NCBI GenBank assembly: GCA_900757185.1
Contig: CAAEMX010000015.1
Location: 42,995 to 106,994, forward strand
DNA length: 64,000 nt
Source of the DNA: an uncultured Collinsella sp.
Lineage (GTDB): Bacteria; Actinomycetota; Coriobacteriia; Coriobacteriales; Coriobacteriaceae
Direction of reading: 5' to 3'
In this document: piece after piece, positions 57,003-64,000 of the stretch
Numbering within the stretch: the stretch's first letter is position 1
Layout: the number at the start of each line of letters is the position of its first letter
Notes under the pieces: generated by a model
Databases searched by the model: none
What the model was told of the DNA's origin: nothing
Seen by the model: the letters and a program-made list of their open reading frames with translations, nothing else
Made by a program: the position numbers and the translations under genes

Positions 57003-58373
57003 ATGCCATTAATTAAACTGAATGAACTCGAACTCATTAGCTTGGACGAGAATAATTCCGTTCTTATCAATTTGATGAATGGAAACGCCGACATTGTGAA
57101 TGCGGCTGTTGCGCTTGCTATTCGTTCAGGCTGTTTTGATGGGCTTGATATTGATACGCTCGATTTACTGATCGAGCGCGGCTATGTCTTTGACTCTGAG
57201 CATGCACGTGACAAATTTGTTGAACGAATCGATAAACGGTTGGCTTGGGAGTCGACTAGGGAAATACCAAATTTCATTGTCGTCCCAACCTATTCATGCA
57301 ACCTTGATTGCTACTACTGTTTTGAAAGGGCGAGTATTTCGCGTGGCATTCGCCTTAATAAAGAAATTGAATTAGATGTCGAGCGTTTTTTCTCGTTTGT
57401 GGCCAAAGTCCTTTCTGAGTTTGAGAATGGCTATGGGGATTTTGATATGTCGAAAGTGCTGGTAACAATTACGGGCGGAGAACCTCTACAAGATTTTACG
57501 TTTCGGACAATTGAAAAGCTTCTCATAGGCTGCAGAAATAGGGGCTTTAGGGTTTCGTTCGTTACGAACGCGCTTGCTGTTCCAGAGTATTTGCATCTAC
57601 TCTCTGATTACGTCTCCGTTATTGATGATATGCAAATAACGTTAGATGGCGCCCAAAGGGAGCATGATTCAATTAGGGTGGCCATTGACGGTAAACCGAC
57701 CTTCAATCGAATCGTCCACTCAATTGAGCTGCTAAGCTGTCTTGATCTTAACTTGCAGGTAAGAATCAACGTGACGCGGCGAAATGTAGGCACGTTGACT
57801 GAAATTGGACCTCTCATTCAAAAGTTTGATCGAGTTCTATTCTATGTTTACCTTATGCAGCAAGAGGGACGTTGTCAGAGTGAGAACGTCCTTGATGAGC
57901 TTGAAGGAATTAAAGCCCTAGACAGGCTAAAGGATGAAAACGGCGACCTCGATAACCTTCTTGTTGAGTATCACGGGAGAAAGTTGATCGAATCAATATT
58001 TAGTGGCAAGAAGTTTCATCCAAAAATTAAAACTTGCACTGCTATGTGTAATCAATTCATATACGACCAATTTGGCTATGTATATAAATGCTGGTGGGCC
58101 ATGGGCAATCGGTCTCGAGCCGTGGGTTTCGATGACGATAACGGAATTGCATGGAATAAGAAGCTGCTGTCTTACTACCGGGATCGCTCCGTGCTTAAAA
58201 TGGATGCCTGCCGAGTTTGCCGTTATAGATATGTTTGTGGCGGCGGATGCACTGGGAGGCTTACCCTATATGACATGAGGAAAGGCTCTGTATCATGCCC
58301 GGATTTTCATTCGATTTTGGACTATGAAGTGCATCGGCATTGCGCCTCTCGTAGCGATGAGGGGTGTTGCTGA
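57003..58373 (+). CDS. Radical SAM/SPASM peptide maturase 1
   Basis: The 456-aa protein has an N-terminal helical domain (residues 1-85), then the radical SAM motif C99-x3-C103-x2-C106 (CNLDCYYC) and GGEPLQDF. The SPASM domain has C-x8-G-x4-C (CNQFIYDQFGYVYKC), CRVCRYRYVCGGGC (C-x2-C-x5-C-x3-C) and a final SCPDFH, the complete auxiliary-cluster set. A pair of Cys also ends the protein. Start has AAGGGG upstream. It is expected to modify the 25-residue peptide; which bond is not predictable from sequence. Confidence 0.85.
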   Translation: MPLIKLNELELISLDENNSVLINLMNGNADIVNAAVALAIRSGCFDGLDIDTLDLLIERGYVFDSEHARDKFVERIDKRLAWESTREIPNFIVVPTYSCNLDCYYCFERASISRGIRLNKEIELDVERFFSFVAKVLSEFENGYGDFDMSKVLVTITGGEPLQDFTFRTIEKLLIGCRNRGFRVSFVTNALAVPEYLHLLSDYVSVIDDMQITLDGAQREHDSIRVAIDGKPTFNRIVHSIELLSCLDLNLQVRINVTRRNVGTLTEIGPLIQKFDRVLFYVYLMQQEGRCQSENVLDELEGIKALDRLKDENGDLDNLLVEYHGRKLIESIFSGKKFHPKIKTCTAMCNQFIYDQFGYVYKCWWAMGNRSRAVGFDDDNGIAWNKKLLSYYRDRSVLKMDACRVCRYRYVCGGGCTGRLTLYDMRKGSVSCPDFHSILDYEVHRHCASRSDEGCC

Positions 58374-59659
58374 TGCTTGCGCAAGCGGACTTTACGACGG
58401 TTGTCGAATTTAGCAGGGTGTCGGTGTTGGCTAATTATCTGTTGGGCACCCTAGATGCTATTGATGCCGATTATATTGACGAGGATCATTCGATTTCTGT
58501 AGAGACTCTCGATAAGGCCGAATCGGCCTATCTTCAAAAACGGGGGCACCTGCAAGTCCGGGACCATGAACAGCGTGAGTTAATATGTCGTCTCTGGAGT
58601 TCCTATCTGCAAAAGCACGAAACTACTTGCTATGTCTATCTACAATTAACCCATGAATGCAACTTGCGTTGCTCCTATTGCTTTCAAGCTTCAAATGGGT
58701 ACCAGCATCGGACTATGGCGCCGGGCACCCTTCATAATATTGAATCGCGCTTAAAGAGATTGCTTAAGACATCGTGCGATCCTGCTCGGATTGTTATCGT
58801 TTTATATGGCGGAGAGCCATTACTGCCTAAAAATATGAATCTGGTTTTAGAGGCTTTAGACATATGCAAAAGACATGGCTTTCGACTTCGGGTAATCACT
58901 AATGGGATTCAACTGCCTCATTATCTAGAAATTCTGAAGCGAAGTATTGGAGTGTTGGACGGTGTTACCGTTACGCTGGACGGCGCTCGCTTTTCACATG
59001 ATAAAGTTCGAAGGACGCTTGATGGGGAGGGGACATATGATCGGGTTGTCTCTTCTAGTAAAGCTGCTATGCGAAATGGGATTGACGTAACGGTTCGCCT
59101 AAATGTATCCCAAGATAATATCGATATGCTGAGACATTCCAATTGGAGGCACTCTGACTTTAAGTACGAGATTCATCGTGTTGAATATCCTCTATACGAA
59201 AAGGCCGTTTCTTTCTGGCAATTGCTAGAACTATGCTTGAATGGCTATATATCTTTGACAGAGCTTGCCGTGAATCAAGTCGGCTATTTTTACCAGATAT
59301 TTGAAGAAGATCAAGCGCATTATCCTCTATTCGGTGACTGTCTATCTGGGTCGGTGCTTCTGTTTTCTCCAGAGGGGGCTGTCTATGATTGTAACGAAGC
59401 CGGTACCAATTCGGTTCCATTGGGTATGGTTGAGGATGATTCCTGTTCATATTTTGAAAGTGTTGAAAGATACCTTAGCGGCCGAGCCTTTCAGATGGAA
59501 ATCCCCTGTTCAGAGTGCCCTGCCTCTCCTGTTTGCGGAGGCGCCTGTCGCGTGAGGCGCGGGGATTCCTCTTCTTATAAGAAATGCCCGTATTACTCTG
59601 ATATTTCCGATATGCTAAAAAGATATATCTCTTGGAAAACTGGGCTTCAGGGGGTTTAA
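58373..59659 (+). CDS. Radical SAM/SPASM peptide maturase 2
   Basis: The 428-aa protein (counted from ATG 58373, which overlaps the preceding TGA as TGATG) has CNLRCSYC (C96, C100, C103) and GGEPLLPK. Its SPASM domain keeps C-x11-G-x4-C (CLSGSVLLFSPEGAVYDC), CSECPASPVCGGAC and a final KKC. GAGGGG precedes ATG 58373, so the longer frame starting at 58364 is not needed. Sequence differs enough from maturase 1 that the two probably catalyse different steps or work as partners. Confidence 0.85.
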   Translation: MLAQADFTTVVEFSRVSVLANYLLGTLDAIDADYIDEDHSISVETLDKAESAYLQKRGHLQVRDHEQRELICRLWSSYLQKHETTCYVYLQLTHECNLRCSYCFQASNGYQHRTMAPGTLHNIESRLKRLLKTSCDPARIVIVLYGGEPLLPKNMNLVLEALDICKRHGFRLRVITNGIQLPHYLEILKRSIGVLDGVTVTLDGARFSHDKVRRTLDGEGTYDRVVSSSKAAMRNGIDVTVRLNVSQDNIDMLRHSNWRHSDFKYEIHRVEYPLYEKAVSFWQLLELCLNGYISLTELAVNQVGYFYQIFEEDQAHYPLFGDCLSGSVLLFSPEGAVYDCNEAGTNSVPLGMVEDDSCSYFESVERYLSGRAFQMEIPCSECPASPVCGGACRVRRGDSSSYKKCPYYSDISDMLKRYISWKTGLQGV

Positions 59660-59660
59660 A

Positions 59661-60854
59661 ATGCTTAAAAGGGTCATACTGCCCTACATGCTGTTCGTGT
59701 TCCTGTCGAACTTCAGCACGATCCTCTATTTCTTGACCGTCTATCTTGAGCACGAGGGTTTCTCGCTCACGACTATCTCAGCAATGCTGCTTGCCTACCA
59801 GATCGGCAAGTTCGTCTCAGAGGTGCCTACTGGGTATATTGCTGACCGCTATGGCCGAAAAGCGAGCGGGCTGCTGGGTGTTGCTGGTCTAATTGCATAC
59901 TACCTTGCGCTGCTCTTTGTGCAATCGCCGACTGTGCTTCTGATCGCCTTTGTCGTCAAAGGCATTTCTCTTGCCTGCATCAGTGGCTCTATTGAAGCCA
60001 TCTACATTGACAGTGTCCCCCAAGAAGCTTTGGTTTCCCTAAACGTTATTGAGCGATTCGTTTTCTATGCCTCCTATGCGATTTCAGCGTTCCTTGGTGG
60101 CATGATTTCGGCTGCGCAGGCTTATCGGGTTGGTCTTTCGTGCGATATCGTAGCTATGGTTTTAACGCTCGCTGTCGTTGCCCTGATTCACGAACCTCGC
60201 GACGGTTCAAAGACGATGGCGCGAGATGACCATGTGACCGTTGGGCAAATAACTCAAGCGATTTTGTACAACCCCTGCCTAATTGAGGCGTATGTCATGG
60301 ACGTTTCGCAGGCGTTTGCCTTCGTTTCACTCGAGGATTTTTTCACGCTGATGTTAAACGAGAGGGGGATGAACTCCGTTGCCGCAGGCGCGACGGTTGC
60401 GGTCCAACTCTTATGCTCTGCTGGTCTCGGGCTGGCCATTCCATCGCTGCTTAAGAGAATCGATCAACGACGCTTCGCTCGTTTAACGGGCTGCACGAGG
60501 TATATGCTGACTGCGCTCTTTCTGCTGCCATTTATGCCGCGCTCGCTTCTACCTCTGTTGTATATTCTGCAGACTGTTGCGTACGTTTTCTTTGCCCCGA
60601 TTAAATATTCCATTTTCCAGAGCAATGCACCTGCGCAGTTTCGCTGTTCTCTCATTTCGGTTCAGAGCTTGATGGTTTCGGTTGGAGCGATCTTGTTCTA
60701 TGCGTTCAACGCGCTGTTTGTTTCGTCTATTGGGGTCTCTTCATCCATATTAGTGGCGCTTCTTCTGTCTGCGCTCCTTTATATTCCGGCGCTTTTCAAG
60801 CTTACGAAAGACCGCGGTGGTTCCCGCTCGAAGAATGTGTCTCTCAGGGCTTGA
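59661..60854 (+). CDS. MFS transporter of the second RiPP island
   Basis: The 397-aa protein has about 12 membrane segments with MFS features (GYIADRYGRKASGLLGVAGLIAYY, a helix pair near residue 90, central loop REPRDGSKTMARDDHVTVG). It follows maturase 2 by one base and begins after GGGGG. It would export or import the matured product. It is GC-richer than the two maturase genes, so it may have a separate origin. Confidence 0.78.
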   Translation: MLKRVILPYMLFVFLSNFSTILYFLTVYLEHEGFSLTTISAMLLAYQIGKFVSEVPTGYIADRYGRKASGLLGVAGLIAYYLALLFVQSPTVLLIAFVVKGISLACISGSIEAIYIDSVPQEALVSLNVIERFVFYASYAISAFLGGMISAAQAYRVGLSCDIVAMVLTLAVVALIHEPRDGSKTMARDDHVTVGQITQAILYNPCLIEAYVMDVSQAFAFVSLEDFFTLMLNERGMNSVAAGATVAVQLLCSAGLGLAIPSLLKRIDQRRFARLTGCTRYMLTALFLLPFMPRSLLPLLYILQTVAYVFFAPIKYSIFQSNAPAQFRCSLISVQSLMVSVGAILFYAFNALFVSSIGVSSSILVALLLSALLYIPALFKLTKDRGGSRSKNVSLRA

Positions 60855-60950
60855 TATATCAGCTCCCGCTTAGGACGAACGTACGTTTAGGGGTATTATT
60901 GAAACGTATGTAACCTGGCGGCGCCACACCGCCTGTTAGTAGGGAGACAC

Positions 60951-62129
60951 ATGAACGTTCTGGTCGTCAACGCAGGATCTTCGACCCTTAAGTATCAGGT
61001 CATCGATACCAAGTCCCACAAGGTGTCCGCAAAGGGCTCCTGCGAGCGCGTCTGCTTTTCCGGCGGTACCTTCACCCACGCTGCCAACGGCTCCAAGAAG
61101 GTGACCGAGAACATCGAGTTCCCCGACCACAAGGTCGCCATCGAGGTCGTCCTGAAGGACCTCGAGGCTAACGGCGTCAAGATCGAGGGCATTGGCCACC
61201 GTATCGTTCAGGGCGGTTGGTACTTCGGCGATTCCTCCCTCGTCGACGAGGACGTCCTCGCCAAGATCCGCGAGGTCGCTCCGCTCGCCCCGCTGCACAA
61301 CAACCCCGAGGCCAACGTTATCGAGTACTGCCTCGAGCAGTATCCCGATCTGCCCAACGTCACGGTCTACGACACCGCTTTCCACTTCAACATGCCTGAG
61401 GTCGCCAAGACCTACGCCCTGCCCAAGGACGTCTGCGACAAGCTGCACATCCGCAAGTACGGCGCCCACGGCACCAGCTACCGCTACATCTCCAAGAAGG
61501 TTGCCGAGATGACCAACGGCGAGGCTCGCAAGGTCGTCGTGTGCCACATCGGTTCCGGCGCTTCCCTGTGCGCCATCGAGGACGGCAAGTGCATGGACAC
61601 CACCATGGGCTTGACGCCGCTCGACGGTGTTATGATGGGCACCCGCTGCGGCTCCATCGACCCTGCTACCGTGTGCTACCTGCAGCGCGAAGGCGGCTAC
61701 ACTTTCGACGAGGTCGACGAGATGATGAACAAGAAGTCCGGCCTTTTGGCTGTGACCGGTGGCAAGACCAACGACTGCCGCAATGTCGAGGAGCTCGCTG
61801 CCGCTGGCGACCCCGAGGCTCAGCTCGCCTTCGATATGTTCGTCTACAAGATTGCCGCCAAGGCTGCCGAGATGGCCACTTCTATGTGCGGTATGGACAC
61901 CCTGGTCTTTACCGCCGGCATCGGCGAGCACGCTCCGGCCGTCCGCGCCGGCGTTGCCGACCGCCTGGCCTTTATGGGCGTCAAGATGGATCATGCCCGC
62001 AACGCCCTGCGTGGTGACGGCGCTTGGTGCCTGTCTGCCAAGGATTCCAAGGTCAAGATTTTCGTCATCCCCACGGACGAGGAGTTCATGATCGCTTCCG
62101 ACGTCGAGCGCATCGTCAACGGCAAGTAA
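60951..62129 (+). CDS. ackA: Acetate kinase 1
   Basis: The 392-aa protein has the ASKHA signatures MNVLVVNAGSSTLKYQVID, HRIVQGGW, TVYDTAFHFNMP, KYGAHGTSYRY, HIGSGASLCAIEDG, DTTMGLTPLDGVMMGTRCGSIDPATV and TAGIGEHAP. It makes ATP and acetate from acetyl phosphate. A nearly full-length paralogue follows; no phosphotransacetylase is in the window. GGGAGACAC lies before the start. Confidence 0.93.
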   Translation: MNVLVVNAGSSTLKYQVIDTKSHKVSAKGSCERVCFSGGTFTHAANGSKKVTENIEFPDHKVAIEVVLKDLEANGVKIEGIGHRIVQGGWYFGDSSLVDEDVLAKIREVAPLAPLHNNPEANVIEYCLEQYPDLPNVTVYDTAFHFNMPEVAKTYALPKDVCDKLHIRKYGAHGTSYRYISKKVAEMTNGEARKVVVCHIGSGASLCAIEDGKCMDTTMGLTPLDGVMMGTRCGSIDPATVCYLQREGGYTFDEVDEMMNKKSGLLAVTGGKTNDCRNVEELAAAGDPEAQLAFDMFVYKIAAKAAEMATSMCGMDTLVFTAGIGEHAPAVRAGVADRLAFMGVKMDHARNALRGDGAWCLSAKDSKVKIFVIPTDEEFMIASDVERIVNGK

Positions 62130-62140
62130 TTGCAAGAGGG

Positions 62141-62179
62141 GAGGGGCTGGACGACCGAGCGCCGTTCAGCCCCTCTTTT
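62141..62179 (+). terminator. Terminator between the acetate kinase genes
   Basis: GAGGGGCTG pairs with CAGCCCCTC, with added ACG/CGT pairing inside, followed by TTTT. The second copy is therefore probably transcribed separately. Confidence 0.8.
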
Positions 62180-62210
62180 GTACTCGTTGGGCGATATGCC
62201 TGATAGCTAT

Positions 62211-62227
62211 TTATCAAGTTGTGATAA
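62211..62227. promoter_or_regulatory. Palindrome upstream of the second acetate kinase
   Basis: TTATCA-AGTTG-TGATAA is a perfect 6-bp inverted repeat in the AT-rich promoter region, about 65 bases before the start. Confidence 0.4.
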
Positions 62228-62293
62228 CTTCTTATTAACATGCGGCCGCCTTAAGGGGTCTGCGCCGACCGTATCGCACTGCAAAGGAGTCTC

Positions 62294-63472
62294 ATGAACG
62301 TACTTGTTGTCAACGCCGGTAGCTCAAGCCTTAAATATCAGCTTTTGGATACCGATACCCGCGAGGTTTTCGCCAAGGGCAACTGCGAACGTATCGGTTC
62401 GGACATGGGCATCTTTGGCCACTCCGAGAACGGTGGTGCCAAGCAGACCGAGGAGATTCCTTTTCCCGATCATCGCTGCGCCATTGCGCGCGTGCTCGAG
62501 GAGCTCGAGAAGACCGACTTTACGATCGATGGCATTGGCCATCGCATTGTTCAAGGCGGTTGGCACTTTAAGGATTCCGCGGTCGTCGACGACGAGGTCA
62601 TGGCCAAGATTCTCGAGGTGGCCCCGCTCGCCCCGCTGCACAACTACGGCGAGGCCGCGGCGATTGAGTATTGCCGCGAGAAGTATCCGGAGCTGCCCAA
62701 CGTGGCCGTCTTCGATACCTCGTTCCACATGACCATGCCCGAGGTCGCCTACACCTACGCGCTGCCCAAGGACGTGTGCGACAAGTACCACGTGCGCAAG
62801 TACGGTGCCCACGGCACGAGCCACCGCTATGAGTGGATGATGGCCAAGGAGATCCTGGGCTCGCGCTGCCACCGCCTGCTCTCGTGCCATTTGGGCAACG
62901 GCGCCTCGCTTGCCGCCATCGAGGACGGTGTATGCCGCGATACCACGATGGGCCTCACGCCGCTCGACGGCCTGATGATGGGCACCCGTTGTGGTTCCAT
63001 TGACCCGGCTACCGTGTGCTACCTGCAGCGCGAGGGCGGCTACAGCTACCAGGAAGTCGATGACATGATGAACAAGCAGTCTGGTCTGCGTGCCATCTCG
63101 GGCATCTCCAACGACGCCCGTGACATCCGTACGCGCGCCTCCGAGGGCGACGAGCGCTGCCTGCTCGCCTTCGATATGTTCGCCTACAAGGCCATGCAGC
63201 AGGCCGGCTCCATGATCGCTTCCATGGCGGGCGTGGACACCATTACCTTTACCGCCGGCATTGGCGAGAACGACTGGTCGATCCGCAAGGCCTTCTGCGA
63301 CTGCTTTGAGTGGCTGGGCGTGCGCATCGACAACAACAAGAACCGCGAGGCCGTGGGTAACGGCCCGCAGGTCATCAGCGCCGCCGGTTCCGCCGTCACG
63401 GTCATGGTCATCCCCACCGACGAGGAATACATGATCGCCCACGACGTCGAGCGTCTGACCAAGAACAACTAA
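62294..63472 (+). CDS. ackA2: Acetate kinase 2
   Basis: The 392-aa enzyme is a diverged tandem copy of the first: MNVLVVNAGSSSLKYQLLD, HRIVQGGWHFKD, KYGAHGTSHRYEW, DTTMGLTPLDGLMMGTRCGSIDP, TAGIGENDWSIR. Catalytic residues appear intact. The upstream palindrome and separate terminator suggest different regulation or a different preferred acid (e.g. propionate or butyrate); substrate cannot be read from sequence. AAAGGAG precedes the start. Confidence 0.92.
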   Translation: MNVLVVNAGSSSLKYQLLDTDTREVFAKGNCERIGSDMGIFGHSENGGAKQTEEIPFPDHRCAIARVLEELEKTDFTIDGIGHRIVQGGWHFKDSAVVDDEVMAKILEVAPLAPLHNYGEAAAIEYCREKYPELPNVAVFDTSFHMTMPEVAYTYALPKDVCDKYHVRKYGAHGTSHRYEWMMAKEILGSRCHRLLSCHLGNGASLAAIEDGVCRDTTMGLTPLDGLMMGTRCGSIDPATVCYLQREGGYSYQEVDDMMNKQSGLRAISGISNDARDIRTRASEGDERCLLAFDMFAYKAMQQAGSMIASMAGVDTITFTAGIGENDWSIRKAFCDCFEWLGVRIDNNKNREAVGNGPQVISAAGSAVTVMVIPTDEEYMIAHDVERLTKNN

Positions 63473-63494
63473 CGCGCGCATTTGCAAGTAAGCG

Positions 63495-63530
63495 AAAGGC
63501 CTCCAGAGCAACGACTCAGGAGGCCTTTTT
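63495..63530 (+). terminator. Terminator after acetate kinase 2
   Basis: AAAGGCCTCC and GGAGGCCTTT pair around a 14-base loop, then TT. Confidence 0.85.
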
Positions 63531-63577
63531 GCTAGCAGGCGGACGGCGGAAACCCTATCCCATTTCGAGCGCAAATT

Positions 63578-63723
63578 CTGGGACACGCTTTCCGGTTGAG
63601 GCACGTTGCGGAAAGTGCGACCCACAATAAAGCAAAATTCCGTCCCGCAGTTTCCCAAACAGGCCCCAAGGGGAAACTGCATCCCAAAATTCGCCTTCAA
63701 ACTGGGATACGCTTTCCGCTTGA
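63578..63723. repeat. Imperfect direct repeats with central hairpin
   Basis: A segment at 63578-63599 recurs at 63702-63723 with three differences; both contain CTGGGAYACGCTTTCC. Between them GCAGTTTCCC (63647) and GGGAAACTGC (63671) are perfect complements. No convincing gene in the 63531-63836 stretch; ORFs there change frame between copies. Confidence 0.55.
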
Positions 63724-63836
63724 ACAGCCGCCGATCTGCAGCACGTCTCGCAGATCCAAAGTGGCCATATCCGCAACGCCTTCGCTCCCAACAATTGCAC
63801 CCATCCATTCAGATCCTCAGCCCCAGCTCGTAGCCA

Positions 63837-64000
63837 AGCCGCCGTCCACTCCAGATGCCCTGAATTCTTCGTAGCAGTAGAAGGCCGTACGGGCTGACCC
63901 CTGAAAACATTCCGCACTGATATTGTCTGTATTGAAGACGTCGATGATGCACCCGTATACCATTGACGTCGACACCATCAGATGCGGACCGCGCGGTGAC
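63837..64000 (-). CDS. Possible 3' end of a gene entering from the right
   Basis: On the minus strand a frame open from the right edge for 54 codons ends at TGA 63837-63839. It reads plausibly (MVYGCIIDVFNTDNISAEC, TAFYCYEEFRASGVDGG) but no family is recognised and the start is outside the window. An alternative frame is also open, so this is tentative. Confidence 0.3.

Noticed and set aside
62324..63808. 494-codon minus-strand frame over the second acetate kinase and its downstream region
   Set aside because: Mostly shadow of acetate kinase 2; its N-terminal part runs through the terminator and the repeats at 63578.
63555..63917. 120-codon minus-strand frame in the right-end repeat region
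   Set aside because: Runs through both repeat copies and the hairpin, lacks a good ribosome site and shows no domain; repeats explain it better.
1..64000. CRISPR arrays, tRNA or rRNA genes, insertion sequences
   Set aside because: No regularly spaced repeats, no tRNA cloverleaf signatures and no transposase gene seen by reading both strands; a tRNA search program would be needed for certainty.

Overview
The window looks like a chromosomal segment of a GC-rich, strictly fermentative gut actinobacterium. Protein style and gene content (two tandem acetate kinases, L-lactate dehydrogenase, EttA-type ABC-F, an SdpR/SdpI pair, ECF transporters, D-aspartate ligase, low-GC accessory islands) point to Coriobacteriia, most likely Collinsella. 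That assignment is inference; there is no rRNA or tRNA here to settle it.

Layout. 1-527 is the 3' end of a GntR/UTRA regulator. 746-11172 is a ten-gene, one-direction catabolic operon: YfcC-type carrier, amidohydrolase, FrlC-like epimerase, FrlB-like SIS deglycase, two PfkB kinases, a second amidohydrolase, YjbQ, BtpA/SgcQ and an FGGY kinase. It resembles Amadori-product (fructosamine) use but with unusual extra enzymes. 11254-20209 holds housekeeping genes (TatD, TcdA, EttA), an autoregulated SdpR/SdpI pair, a predicted ~95-nt RNA, a Tat-exported papain-like protease with a lipoprotein partner, and two lineage-specific proteins.

20384-24657 is an AT-rich island: DUF2087 regulator, MFS transporter, cobalamin-type radical SAM enzyme with C-terminal helical (PqqD-like) domains, and a 36-codon peptide gene that no long-ORF search would call. 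24788-31612 is core metabolism (NadE, aminotransferase, LDH, DUF2974 protein, nucleoid protein). 31857-35926 is a lysine-riboswitch-controlled diaminopimelate/lysine operon containing a LysA-DapA fusion, with a divergent M20 deacetylase that may complete the acetylase branch. 37271-40837 carries HigBA, small membrane/secreted proteins and a Ser/Thr kinase module. 40848-44464 deals with the cell wall (secreted coiled-coil lysozyme-like protein, D-aspartate ligase, aspartate racemase). 44590-48138 is an ECF transporter whose leader encodes a Trp-Trp-Trp attenuator peptide, so it is a tryptophan importer. 48276-55762 has a surface C69 dipeptidase, a lipid kinase, RNase D, a membrane zinc protease, exonuclease VII and a HIT protein.

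55864-60854 is a second, independent RiPP-like island: LysR regulator, a 25-residue peptide ending in a CxxxxC segment, an intervening terminator, two radical SAM/SPASM enzymes coupled by a TGATG overlap, and an MFS exporter. 60951-63472 is the tandem acetate kinase pair. The last 500 bases hold repeats and probably the 3' end of a minus-strand gene.

Most notable: the two short-peptide/radical SAM islands; the tryptophan attenuator in front of an ECF transporter; the LysA-DapA fusion under a lysine riboswitch; and two distant ~100-nt hairpin elements sharing a conserved apical domain with compensatory stem changes.
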